Shown: piece by piece, positions 38,560 to 49,321 of the stretch | Layout of the letters: every line of letters starts with the position of its first letter | Numbering within the stretch: position 1 is the first letter of the stretch | Assembly: GCF_026262505.1 (NCBI RefSeq) | Contig: NC_067207.1 | Span: forward strand, 26,008,082 to 26,072,081 | Direction: 5' to 3' | Length of the DNA: 64,000 bases | DNA from: Trichomonas vaginalis G3 | Taxonomy: Eukaryota > Parabasalia > Trichomonadida > Trichomonadidae | Position numbers and translations under genes: made by a program | The notes under the pieces: generated by a model | Database searches by the model: none | Told to the model about the DNA's origin: nothing | The model's input: the letters and a program-made list of their open reading frames with translations, nothing else

Positions 38560-41140
38560 TCACCAAATATACCATCTCTATGGTTCTGTGTAGTTCTTTG
38601 AGATAAAATGTTCTAGAACGTCAGGTGTTATATTTCCATCAGCCATGTTCATTTCATACTGGTTCAAAATATCTGCATCTTTCATATCTTTCAATGCATT
38701 AAACCGCGCTTAAATACCAGCTATATCTCGTTCACCATTGACTTCCATTGCGTCTACAACTTCTGGAATTGAGGTTGTAAGTTTATGAACCACCTATCCG
38801 GATTAGCTTTATGACCCATCTCATTGTAGTTCCATCGTCTGCAGAAACAAAAAAAGTAGGTTTGTTTCCATCTTGGTTAGGTTCTGAATGAACTTTAAAC
38901 AATGTTTCATTTCTATATGTTTTCTTGAAATTTAACCTTTTATTTTCACCGAGTTCATCCGAAGATTGAACGTTAAATGCTCGTAAGTAAAAAGGGTTGT
39001 TGTATTTGTGTACATTTTCTTTCAGTACTCCATTCTATGCTGAATATTTTCATCTGATGTTGAGTCTTTTGTATGTCGGCAAACATTTTTCGATATTCTT
39101 TCTACTTTGTCAGCCGAATTTTTTTAGACTCTTGGAAATATTCCATATTCTCCGCATACACTTGTTGAGGGTCAAGATTTTTCGGCTGTTCCAAATCTTC
39201 ATCTAGTTCTGTGAAGTTAGTTTCCAAAGGAGTGACTTGTTCGTTTCCTTCAGGCTCTTCTAGTGTTGTTGTCTGAACTATTTCTTCCATGTCTGGTTGT
39301 ATCTGAACTTCTTCCTGTGGAGTTTCTTGTACCTCATCTGCTGGCATTTCATATATTCCGAGACCGTTTTCAACAATTTCCCTATCTACGTCATCCGCAT
39401 TCATAAGCTTTTGTTCTTTCGTTCCTCTCTATTTTTTACGCTTCATGACGAAAGTTGAATTGTCATTTAGCTCTGACATCAAATATCTCGGAGTAAATTC
39501 ATCCATGTCATTTGGATGATATGCTATTAAATCATATCCCTTAGCGAGCTTGTATTTTCCAGGTTTGAGATTATATCCGTTTTGGTGCTGAGCCATAAAG
39601 CTAAATAGGTTCGGGTCAGTATTTCCATCTTGAACTTTCCAATAGCTTCTTTATTATCTGTCACTAAAGTCAATACTATCTGGGAAACCACACTCTTCTT
39701 TAAGCATTTTTAAGAATTCTTGGTTTCCTTGTTCTCTACTTCTTTATGTCCTTGCTCTGTTTGTGGTTGTTGTTGTGCAGGGTTTGAACTGTTGGTTGCT
39801 GTGCTGGTTGTTGTGTTTGGTTGTTGTGCTGGTTGTGGAGGTGGTTGTTGTGCTGGTTGTTGTGCATGCCTGTGTCTGTGTCCATGTGACGATGTAAATG
39901 TTTAGGTAGTCCTGTGCAGGTGCTTCTCTTGGAGGGTTTGGTGGTATATAAGTTCCACCAGCTGGCACATATGTTCCATCTGCAGCATAATGTCCTACCT
40001 GACTTTTCGTTCTTAAGAAAGCATTTACTAGGTCTGTTTTGGTCTGTTGTAACTCTTTTTCTTGACTTTTCACAACAGTTGCTCTAACGGCGTCATAGGC
40101 ACTTTGAACTGCTGTCTCGTTGCTGCATCTGTTATTTTTCGTCATATTTTGTGCTACTTCTTTTTAACTCTTTGTCGAAACCTTCAGACTTCAGTTTCTT
40201 TCCAGATGAGAAGTCGTTCACTTGTTTCACCTTACTATGAAGAGCTTCGAAGGCGTTCTTAAAGTCCAGCATTTGTTAAAGCTTCATTTGAACTGTCTTC
40301 ATCCGCTTTATTTTTGTCCTTATTGACCCTATAAGTTGGGCTGCTTTGGCGTTGGCTTGGGCATCTAACCAGTCATTGTTAGCTTTTATATATTTCTGCG
40401 CTTTTCATTGCCTTTTGCATGGCTGCGTCGTTATTTTTACTTTCTTGTGCTAAGTTTTCATACTGTACGGTTTGGTTTTGCAACTGTAAAAGTTTTTCGC
40501 CTTTACATTTGCTTCAACTTCTTTTTTATACTCATCGCTATCCATATATGTCTTCAGGCTTTTTTTTTATCTCTTCATCTTTCAGTACTTTATATTGAGT
40601 AGTATGGTTTTTCAAATTTACAACAATCTTGTTCCATTTTTGCTACTTCTGCCTGCTTTTTCTTGACACTTTTTTCGCATATTGCTCTGTACTTAGTTCT
40701 TTCAGTTGTTCTCTTCTTCTTTTTCTCTACGTTATAACTCATTGAGTTTCTTTGTGTGTCTGTCATATATCTAGTTTCTTTCGTTTTCACTTATTTTGCT
40801 TCTGTATGTCTATGTTTGACTTTTTGACATCTGTTATTTGATTTTTGAGTGAACTCAAATTCATTTGACTTTTGAGGGTTATAGGCTGTTCCGTCTTGCA
40901 GCTCCACCATAGCCTTGCCATTTTCGCTAAAAGTGCCGCTCTTAAACCTCCACTCTGTGCACAACAACTCGGTTAAAAGCATAGGATTGCTTGACATTTG
41001 TGTGCAACATAGGTGGGTCATTCAGCATTTGTTGTTGCAACTGTTGTTGTGGGTGTCAGTTTTACTATTGGATGTTTCAATGCTCTCTTCCTCTTACGTA
41101 TATTCTTACGTAGCTTACGTGCATTTTAAGTAAAGTTAAA
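38560..41140 (-). pseudogene. Long decayed minus-strand coding region
   Basis: Coding-like minus-strand sequence with an acidic Glu-rich part, a Thr/Gln-rich low-complexity part and helical charged parts. It may be one long or several structural or scaffold genes upstream of the capsid gene. It is broken throughout. I do not recognise a family, and I could not recognise the expected adenoviral-type protease. Confidence 0.4.
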
Positions 41141-41167
41141 AAGCGGCTTTTGACAGATGTTTTATTG

Positions 41168-41605
41168 TGACTTCTTCGTAAAGACTTTGTTGAGATTTCT
41201 TCGTAAATGACCCAAAAATATATTTTAGGGTAGAAGGGTATATCTAACCTCTTTTTCTAACCTCATTTCTACCCTCTTGAATTTTTCATGAATTTCTTCG
41301 TAAAGACTTTGTTAAGACTTCTTCGTAAAGACTTTGTTGAGACTTCTTTCGTAAAGACTTTGTTGAGACTTCTTCGTAAATGACCCAAAAAATATATTTT
41401 AGGGTAGAAGGGTATATCTAACCTTTTCTAACCTCTTTCTACCCTCTTGAATTTTCATGAATTTCTTCGTAAAAGACTTTGTTAAGACTTCTTCGTAAAG
41501 ACTTTGTTGAGATCCTTCGTAAAGACTTTGTTGAGACTTCTTCGTAAAGACTTTGTCAAGACTTCATCGTAAAGACTTTGTTGAGATTTCTTCGTAAATG
41601 ACCCT
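41168..41605 (+). repeat. 25-bp subterminal iterons, first orientation
   Basis: Repeated 25-bp units of the form GACTTCTTCGTAAAGACTTTGTTGA (in parts) occur in three clusters separated by GGTAGA-box palindromes. Related units in the opposite orientation are at 41895-42075. Confidence 0.75.
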
Positions 41606-41875
41606 ATAGTATATTTTTGGTGTAAATTTCATGAAAATTCAAGAGGGTAGAAAAGAGGTTAGAAAAGAGGTTAGATATACCCTTCTACCCTAAAATATAT
41701 TTTTGGTGTAAATTTCATGAAAATTCAAGAGGGTAGAAAAGAGGTTAGAAAAGAGGTTAGATATACCCTTCTACCCTAAAATATATTTTTGGTGTAAATT
41801 TCATGAAAATTCAAGAGGGTAGAAAAGAGGTTAGAAAAGAGGTTAGATATACCCATCTACCCTAAATTATATTTT
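41216..41875. repeat. Cluster of five GGTAGA-box palindromes in both orientations
   Basis: Copies near 41216, 41390, 41630, 41715 and 41800 carry GGGTAGA, TTAGATATACCC (or its reverse) and AAAATATATTTTTG. The last three are near-exact tandem copies of about 85 bp that also include TTTCATGAAAATTCAAGAG. The first two point the other way. Confidence 0.75.
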
Positions 41876-41894
41876 TGCCTGATTTACACTCATT

Positions 41895-42075
41895 GACGAT
41901 GAAGAAGTCTTGACAAAACATTTACGAAGAAGTCTTGACAAAACATTTACGAAGAAGTCTTGACAAAACATTTTACGAAGAAGTCTTGACAAAACATTTA
42001 CGAAGAAGTCTTGACAAAACATTTACGAAGAAGTCTTGACAAAACATTTACGATGAAGTCTTGACAAAAAAGTCA
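41895..42075 (-). repeat. 25-bp subterminal iterons, opposite orientation
   Basis: Seven units of GAAGAAGTCTTGACAAAACATTTAC (in parts). In reverse complement they share GACTTCTTCGTAAA with the iterons at 41168-41605. The two arrays therefore face each other across the box palindromes. Confidence 0.75.
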
Positions 42076-42131
42076 ACGGCTGGTCGGCTGGGGTTCGGTC
42101 CTCCTCTTGGGTCTTGGGCAAAATTTCTTAT

Positions 42132-42290
42132 GGGCTAGAGGGCGCAAAGCGCCTGAAAGCCCTCCGAATAAAAACTTCATTTATGTGGGCTAGAAGGGGC
42201 GCAGCCCCTGGAAGCCCACCCCAAGAAAAAAAAAACTTCATTATACTCATTCATCCTCAGGGCTAGAAGGCACGAAGTGCCTGGAAGCCC
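42132..42290. repeat. Three 31-nt terminal hairpins with compensatory stem changes
   Basis: Hairpins at 42132-42162, 42187-42217 and 42260-42290 share the frame GGGCTAGA...GAAGCCC (the first with AAAGCCC). Their inner stems are GGCGC/GCGCC, GGGGC/GCCCC and GGCAC/GTGCC, around loops AAA, GCA and GAA. Two stem positions change on both sides together. The last hairpin is part of the terminal inverted repeat. Confidence 0.85.
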
Positions 42291-42295
42291 CACTA

Positions 42296-42328
<33 letters not shown>
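42260..42328 (-). repeat. Right terminal inverted repeat of Maverick copy 1
   Basis: The 38-bp inverted repeat (42260-42297) is followed by about 31 T and then the TSD. It mirrors 17746-17804. Confidence 0.9.
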
Positions 42329-42329
<1 letters not shown>

Positions 42330-42334
42330 CACAT
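42329..42334. repeat. Target-site duplication TCACAT, right
   Basis: TCACAT matches 17740-17745. The boundary within the T run is ambiguous by a base. Confidence 0.85.
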
Positions 42335-42564
42335 TCATAGAATATGATATTCAATGATGTTATATTGCAATATAAAATTTCCTTAATTTATAAATAAATT
42401 GAATAGAGGAAATAACTATCACAATCGTTGTGACCATATAAGGGTTTCGTTTTGCTAAAATTGTCACTTTTATAGCATATTTGTTTTTGGATGTTTTGCG
42501 AAACCAAAAAAAAAAAAACAAAAAAAAAAACTATGATATACAATGTGTGTGTAAAGAAAATACT
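42335..42564. other. Host spacer between two Maverick insertions
   Basis: AT-rich DNA with an A-rich stretch near 42507-42530. No gene is visible. Confidence 0.45.
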
Positions 42565-42596
<32 letters not shown>

Positions 42597-42784
42597 TAGT
42601 GGGGCCTCCAGGCACTTCGTGCCCTCTAGCCCTGAAGATGTTTAGTATAACTTTGTCCGGACAAGTAAGGGTCTATCGTCGCTACAGGAAAAGTTACAGG
42701 CGTTCCAAGGAAGTATACTTTGAGAAGCCTTTTCTCCCTTATAGAATGAGATAGGACGGTTATTTTACAAAACTGACAACACTT

Positions 42785-43176
42785 TGACCGAGTAGTTTTG
42801 TCTGCTAGTTCAGGATGAGTATGTTCTTTTGTTGCATAAGCATTGTTAGCTCTTTCTTCTTCTTTTGCTATTGCATCGTCTACATATTCTTTGTCAGCTT
42901 TGTTGTCAACATCTGCTTTCAAAAGAAGTTCATTTATAGGTTTCTCGTTTAAAGTTCCTTTTGTTGGATTTATACAGACGGTATTGTTCTTCTTGTCTTG
43001 AAATAGAAACTCATCTGTTAAAGGGTTTAATGTCAGTTTTAAGTTTCCTTCTTTCAATGACTCAGATATCTTAGAATAGTTTGAAAAGTTTGTTGTGTTC
43101 TTATTTAGAGCTTGTATAATGAGTTGTCGGTTGTGTTGTATTTCTCTCATAGACGCTGTTTTCATTCATTTGACAT
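42785..43176 (-). pseudogene. Fibre gene remnant in copy 2
   Basis: The N-terminal region of the fibre gene family (STASMREIQHNRQL-like) is present; broken. Confidence 0.6.
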
Positions 43177-43195
43177 TTTTATTCTAGTATAAAAT

Positions 43196-44036
43196 ATGCT
43201 TTCAATAGAAAAAAGAAATTCTAGAGTTGCTACAACTAAACCATTAGATGAACTTTTTACGAATGTCGGTCAAAAGTTTGAGACAGAGACCGTAAAGCAT
43301 GAAGGCTATCGTTTTGACTACCCGTTAAGATGGTTAAGAGACCCATCTGTCACAAAAGCTATTGGCTTTCGTAGAATGAAGTTCATTTCAGAAGCCATAC
43401 ATGGTTTCCCATTTACGGTCGTTTTGAAGTTCGATACATAACAAAGAAAACGTACGTATGAGAAATTTGAACAGGGAAAACTTTTACAAGTGAATTTGCT
43501 TGAAACTTAGAAACAACTCTTCAAGCTTTCAAGAAAAAATAAACGATATCTATCTCGAATATGCAAACCATTTAACATTGACGAAGGAGAGTACCATCTC
43601 GATATTATATATGACAGGAAAAATGCAACTGTTAAAATCAATAGAATAGAAGACCTTGGAGAAGACGTTTATATTTCTACAAAATATAACAACTTGGCAT
43701 GGTATAGATTATGAGGATGTTAAATCAGCCTGCAACATATCCAGTACACCCGAACTTTTATGAAGTCGAAAACCCTAATGGAACATATGAAAATGTTTTC
43801 GACCCAAGATGCTATTATAGTTCATGCTTCATTTTCTGGTGCACAAAACTCTTTTTTATGCTTGGCAAATGACTTTTACGAAAAACCTACAAAGCTATAT
43901 GAACCACCAAGTGGAAGTATTTCAGACTTTCAAGTATGGTTTACAACAGATGGAAGAAAGAGAATAGTTCCATTATACCATCGTTTTACTTAGAACTTAG
44001 TCTCATATACAACTACTATCGAACGGTAAAAATATA
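43196..44036 (+). pseudogene. 282-aa family remnant in copy 2
   Basis: It matches the 282-aa family along most of its length and starts next to the same palindromic spacer; broken, with several breaks. Confidence 0.65.
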
Positions 44037-44039
44037 ATT

Positions 44040-44280
44040 TTAATACGGTTGAGGTGTTGGATTTGGTTGCCAACTTGACTGTGGTGCAGGTTCAGGCTGT
44101 TGTATAACAGGAGCTTGTTCTTCTGGTTCAGGTCTTTAGGTATAATACCAACGAACTGACCTACTCTTTTACCAATATTTTTGACTCCGTTCATACTCCC
44201 CTTCCTACGGTTTTTATTCCATTCCATATACCTCTTCCAACATTTCGAAAGAAGTTTCCAATACTACTGAAGAAACCCAT
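44040..44280 (-). pseudogene. 80-aa amphipathic protein remnant in copy 2
   Basis: It matches the 80-aa family at 19193-19435; broken. Confidence 0.6.
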
Positions 44281-44297
44281 TTTACATATGTAAAAAT

Positions 44298-44656
44298 CTA
44301 ATGTCCACCTAGTCTCTTACGTTTCCTGTTGAGTTCCATAGCATTTTTAACTGGAGCTCATACATTCTATTTCTCCTCTGGTAGAAAACATACTCTGGTC
44401 AACTCCTGTGTTCGCGTCATCTGCATAGAGTTGTTTATATCCCACTTCAGGTTTGTTAAAACTCTTTCCATCTCATATTTGCATACCATGGTGGCAAACC
44501 TAACGCAGCGTCATTTGACATGGCAGTTTGCATTTGTACATCTGTTGGCACTTGACCATAGTTTGCCATTGCAGTTTGTATTCTAACTTCATTTGGAATA
44601 TTCTCTGGGTTTGGTTGTCCAGGTTGCTGTGCATTCGCTAAGTTCTGTGCGTCCAT
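44298..44656 (-). pseudogene. 119-aa protein remnant in copy 2
   Basis: It matches the 119-aa family, starting MDAQNLANAQQPGQ; broken. The 43-aa family remnant follows at about 44681-44814. Confidence 0.6.
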
Positions 44657-44798
44657 TTAATATTAGATAAAATATATCTCTTACGAGTACATATATCTGA
44701 ACATTTGCTGGTATTGGTTCATCTTCATATTCTCTATATTCTTTCTGCCACGTCAAATAAGTAAATGACACAATGGAAAAAACCTAAAACAAGTAGTC

Positions 44799-45607
44799 CT
44801 ATTTCAAACCACATTTACTTACCAATAAAATTTCTTTGTTATGACACTTTCTCCGGTTTATAGGACCTCTCTCATATTCTATCTATGTATCTAAACTCAT
44901 AGTCATGTATGTCCTCTAACCATCTCATGAAACTTTCCAAACCACTTTTATCGGATGTAAAGTAAAAGCATGGATGGTTATGTAAAACGTCTAAAGTTTC
45001 TAAAGAGTCTCTCAAAGTCCAGTCTACTTGGTATTGAAAATCGTATGTGTTATAGAACGTGGGTCTACTATAAAGAAAACATTTTCCTTGTTTTATATTT
45101 CATACAACTCTGTCCAAGACATCTCACAAACTCTATACCCTCAGTATATTTTTCTATGTTCTCTTTGAAAACCTTTGTAATTGTTAGATATAAAACGTTT
45201 GACATAAGTGTTTCAATGTCATGAACTCTTATAGAACCACTATACAATAGTCAGAAGATATACTATCCAGTCAATATACTCTGCTTTTTCAAAACCTCTC
45301 TGACAGTATTTTTCTTATCTAATGGTATACGTTCCATCTTACCTATAGGTATCTTTTCTTTCAACTCACTCAATATTTTGTTTGTGTCTGGTATATGTTT
45401 GAGACGGTTCATATAGTTGTCGAAGTCATTGCATATAATCTTTGAGTCAGGAAATACAGTATGGCACAAATGAGATATATAGAAACTTCCACCGAACAAA
45501 TCTACAAATGTTAGACCATTCGGTAGTTTCTTAAGTTCTCTCAATATAATATCTTTACATCTACTCTTATTTCCAAAGAAGGGTAACGGTGGTTTTGTAA
45601 AATTCAT
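44799..45607 (-). pseudogene. Adenine methylase remnant in copy 2
   Basis: It matches the D12 methylase with the same N-terminal FFGNKSRCKD motif; broken, with several breaks. Confidence 0.65.
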
Positions 45608-45796
45608 TTTATATATAATAAAAATGTTTTTTCCCTGAAAAGTGACAGAAAAGTGACAAAACATGAAAACATATATAATTTGTGAAAAGCTCCTGGAAGC
45701 CCTCCGAATAAAAACTTCATTTATACTAAACATCTTCAGGGCTAGAGGGCACGAAGTGCCTGGAAGCCCCACTACCTTTTTTTTTTTTTTTTATTT

Positions 45797-46372
45797 ACTA
45801 GTTAAAAAATCATTTGGTATTGATCAAGTTATTTTTTCTGGATAAGATATTATATGGATAATTGGATAGAAAATACAATTATATAATCTTGTACCTGGTT
45901 TAATTAAGCTAATTGTCATCAGAAACTTGTAATTTTTAGAGATTGGGACAAAGTTGCAATTCGGCACTTTTTGTAAAAAAAATGGGGTCATACTCATAAT
46001 GAATAGAGACTTATAGCCAAGTCTTGATATCATGCAGGGAGAATATACATAGATAAGCAATTATATTTTATAGTAGTAGTATTCAGAAATTCTTACAATT
46101 TACAATACAATTTTCAAAAATGGATAAAGACCAATAGCCAAGTCTTGATATCATGCAGGGAGACTCTCTACAAATACAAAAATTGATTATCATAAGGAAA
46201 TACAAATTTATCAATTTTCATGTGAAAATTACATAAATTTGTTCTCCAATAAATAGCAATAATACTTTGAATGTTATATTAAGTAATATAGCTTCAGGTA
46301 AATAAGCTTACACTTCAAAAATATACTGTTTATTCATTAATTTTAAAAAAAGTCCAAATTATCTAATCTTGC
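45797..46372. other. Host spacer with a short direct duplication
   Basis: AT-rich DNA. A segment of about 33 bp (ATAGCCAAGTCTTGATATCA and the following bases) occurs at about 46013 and again at about 46133. No gene was recognised. Confidence 0.45.
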
Positions 46373-46618
46373 TTACTCTTCCTTTAAACTTCTTTGTGCC
46401 AAATTTAATATTGTCTTCAAAGATGGAATAAGGACATTAGGTTCAATCCTTCGGCTTTCGACAATTTCCAAAATGTGTTGAATTAATTTCAAACATTCAT
46501 CGTGTTTTGAAGCTCTTTGCTCAACAATCTGATTACCTGCCCTTGTAAGAATTCTTACTGCTCTATCTTCATTCAAAACATTAGCGACTTGAACCTTAAT
46601 AATCGCATTTGGAATCAC
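46373..46618 (-). CDS. C-terminal fragment of an unidentified helical host protein
   Basis: The frame encodes ~81 residues with helices (VQVANVLNEDRAVRIL, HDECLKLIQHILEIVES) and ends LKTILNLAQRSLKEE. There is no convincing ATG start or promoter, so it is probably a 5'-truncated gene. Its end pattern resembles that of the fragment at 12785-13192, suggesting both derive from one family of helical repeat proteins. Function is unknown. Confidence 0.35.
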   Translation of the reverse strand: MIPNAIIKVQVANVLNEDRAVRILTRAGNQIVEQRASKHDECLKLIQHILEIVESRRIEPNVLIPSLKTILNLAQRSLKEE

Positions 46619-47493
46619 AACAGTGATGAGAGTTATGACGATATAAAAAAATATTTTATTATACTCATTCGAAATTAAAAATAATAAAATTTATATATAT
46701 TAATTTCATTAAATCAAGGTTAAAAATCTCACCGGAAAAATAACCTCAGTGTGATAAATTTATCACCGGAAAAATTTACAATAAGGTTAATACCGAAAAT
46801 ATCGAAAAATAAACATTTAAGGTTAATTTAAGAGTATGCACTTTTGTCACCTACTCGTAATTTTTATGAATTTCAGATTTTCTTTTCATTACTGCTTTTC
46901 TTAATAGGTCAAGTTCTTATTTACGTTATAAAGTATGATATTTACAAATATCAAGTTATCATGTTTTTTGAGAAATTATGAGAAACAAACAAAAATGAAA
47001 AAGATAGGAATAGCAATGAATAGTGACGTGGGTATAGAAAATGTAAGAGATATGAATGCAAAGCAATCAGTATTTAGGATATTGACCATAGATTTCGAAA
47101 AAAAAATGCTGCATATTGAGCGAAAACTATGATTATATTATAAGGCTGTCATTTAAAGCATAATGAAACTATTCCCTTTTCATTTTAATCGAATAAGATA
47201 GTAAAGATTTTTGAATTAGCTAGAAACTGATGAGATGTTTTCACAAATCAGATTTTTAATCTCTATAATGCATAATTCACTCAATATCTCAATTTTGATA
47301 TTGCGAGATATTTTTGCTATCGGTTTCGCAATTTTGACACAATAGCAAGAGGGTTCTATAAGCATTATTATCAACGTAGAATCTGAATATCATATCAGAA
47401 AATGTCGCAAATCTGACATTTACCCGACCAAATAGCAAAAATAATTGAATACTTTTCGCCAAAACTTTAAAAATCGATAAAAATATGAAATAT
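46619..47493. other. AT-rich host spacer before Maverick copy 3
   Basis: Mostly low-complexity AT-rich DNA with a small repeat of TCACCGGAAAAAT near 46731 and 46765. A 65-codon frame at 46935-47132 is not convincing as a gene. Confidence 0.4.
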
Positions 47494-47745
47494 AAAAAAA
47501 AGGTAGTGGGGCTTCCAGGCACTTCGTGCCATCTAGCCCTGAAGATGTTTAGTATAAATGAAGTTTTTATTCGGAGGGCTTCCCGAAGATGTTTAGTATA
47601 AATGAAGTTTTTATTCGGAAAATTGTTAGTCTTCTGGGTCGAAAACATTATATAATGTTTCACTTTTCACAAATTATATATGTTTTCATGTTTTGTCACT
47701 TTTCTGTCACTTTTCGGGTAAAAACATTTTTATTATTATATATAA

Positions 47746-48556
47746 ATGAATTTTACAAAACCACCGTTACCGTTCTTTGGAAATAAGAGTAAATGTAAAG
47801 ATATTATATTGAGAGAACTTAAGAAACTACCGATGGTCTACATTTAGATTTGTTCGGTGGAAGTTTCTATATATCCCATTTGTGCCATACAATATTCCCA
47901 GACTCAAAGATTATATGCAATGACTTCGACAACTATATGGACCGTCTCAAACATATACCAGACACAAACAATAATTAATTGAAGGTTAAAAGAAAAATAC
48001 CTATAGGTAAGATGGAACGTATACATTAGATAACAAAAATATTGTGAGAGAGGTTTTGAAAAAAGCAGAATATATAGATGGGATAGTATATCTGCTAGAC
48101 TATTATATAGTGGTTCTATAAGAGTTCATGACATTGAAACACTTATGTCAAAAGTTTTATATCTTAACTATACAAATGTTTTCAAAGAGGACATAGAAAA
48201 ATATATGAGGGTATAGAGTTTGTGAGATGTCATTGGACAGAGTTGTATGAAAAATATAAAAACAAGGAAAATATTTTCTTTATAGTGGACCCGCCGTTCT
48301 ATAACACATGCGATTTTCAATACCAAGTAGACTGGACTTTGAGAGACTCTTTAGAAACTTTAGACGTTTTACATAACATCCATGCTTTTACTTTACATCC
48401 GATAAAAGTGGTTTGGAAACCGTTATGAGATGGTTAGAGGACATACATGCCTATGAGTTTAGATATGACAAGATAGAATATGAGAGAGGTCCTATAAACC
48501 GGAGAAAGTGTCATAACAAAGAAATTTTACTAGTAAGTAAATGTGGTTTGAAATAG
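47746..48556 (+). pseudogene. Adenine methylase, copy 3, broken
   Basis: It is homologous to 17858-18676, including the DPPF region; broken, with several breaks. Confidence 0.7.
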
Positions 48557-48672
48557 GACTACTTGTTTTAGGTTTTTTCCATTGTGTCATTTATTTCTTT
48601 GACGTGGCAGAAAAGTACAGAGAATATGAAGATGAACCAATGCCTGCAAATGTTCAGTATATGTACTCGTAA
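48541..48672 (+). CDS. 43-aa single-span membrane protein, copy 3
   Basis: The frame matches 18661-18792, with changes concentrated in the tail and the hydrophobic helix kept (MWFEIGLLVLGFFHCVIYFF). It remains open although the overlapping methylase is broken, which supports independent coding. Confidence 0.55.
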   Translation: MWFEIGLLVLGFFHCVIYFFDVAEKYREYEDEPMPANVQYMYS

Positions 48673-48695
48673 GAGATATTTTTATCTAATATTAA

Positions 48696-49057
48696 ATGGA
48701 CGCACAGAACTTAGCGAATGCACAGCAACCTGGACAACCAAACCCAGAGAATATTCCAAATGAAGTTAGAATACAAACTGCAATGGCAAACTATGGTCAA
48801 GTGCCAACAGATGTACAAATGCAAACTGCCATGTCAAATGACGCTGCGTTAGGTTTGCCACCATGGTATGCAAATATGAGATGGAAAGAGTTTTATACAA
48901 ACCCTGAAGTGGGATATAAACAACTTTATGCAGATGACGCGAACACAGGAGTTGACCCAGAATATGTTTCTACCAGAGGAGAAACAGAATGTATGAGCTC
49001 CAGTTAAAGAATGCTATGGAACTCAACAGGAAACGTAAGAGACTAGGCGGACATTAG
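48696..49057 (+). pseudogene. 119-aa protein gene, copy 3, broken
   Basis: It is homologous to 18816-19175; broken, about one break. Confidence 0.6.
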
Positions 49058-49074
49058 ATTTTTACACGTAGTAA

Positions 49075-49317
49075 ATGGGTTTCTTCAGTAGTATTGGAAA
49101 CTTCTTTCGAAATGTTGGAAGAGGTATATGGAATGGAATAAAAACCGTAGGAAGAGGAATTTGGAACGGAGTCAAAAATATTGGTAAAAGAGTAGGTCAG
49201 TTCGTTGGTATTATACCTAAAGACCCTGAACCAGAAGAACAAGCTCCTGTTATACAACAGCCTGAACCTGCACCACAGTCTAGTTGGCAACCAAATCCAA
49301 CACCTCAACCGTATTAA
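49075..49317 (+). CDS. 80-aa amphipathic protein, copy 3
   Basis: It is nearly identical to the gene at 19193-19435, with the same MGFFSSIGNFF start, GRGIWNGVK repeats and Pro/Gln tail; the differences are conservative. It ends 4 bp from the convergent 282-aa gene, as in copy 1. It looks whole. Confidence 0.65.
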   Translation: MGFFSSIGNFFRNVGRGIWNGIKTVGRGIWNGVKNIGKRVGQFVGIIPKDPEPEEQAPVIQQPEPAPQSSWQPNPTPQPY

Positions 49318-49321
49318 AAAA

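Larger units (their letters stand above)
17746..42328. mobile_element. Maverick/Polinton copy 1, 24.6 kb, both ends present
   Basis: The element is bounded by inverted terminal repeats (A-run plus GGTAGTGGGGCTTCCAGG...) and a 6-bp TSD. Its parts, left to right, are adenine methylase, small virion-like proteins, phage-type fibre, rve integrase, protein-primed PolB, a cargo module with an HNH protein, packaging ATPase, SF3 helicase and probable capsid genes. This is the Maverick gene set at the normal 15-25 kb size. The left half looks whole; the right half is broken, with well over a dozen breaks. The near-identical left half in the neighbouring copies and the clean TSD suggest a young insertion. 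Confidence 0.95.
42571..45790 (-). mobile_element. Short internally deleted Maverick (copy 2), 3.2 kb
   Basis: It has an A-run plus GGTAGTGGGGCCTCCAGG at the left and the matching repeat plus T-run at the right. The flanking 6-bp duplication is TTATTT (42565-42570 and 45791-45796). Inside, reading from the right, are remnants of methylase, 43-aa, 119-aa, 80-aa, 282-aa and fibre genes, the same order as the left end of copy 1. It is a non-autonomous derivative and is broken, with many breaks. Confidence 0.85.

Noticed and set aside
39720-39905. Cys-rich plus-strand frame of 61 codons
   Set aside because: Antisense shadow of a Thr/Gln/Asn low-complexity part of the decayed minus-strand coding region.
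46935-47132. 65-codon plus-strand frame
   Set aside because: AT-rich, no promoter, no conserved pattern; likely chance.
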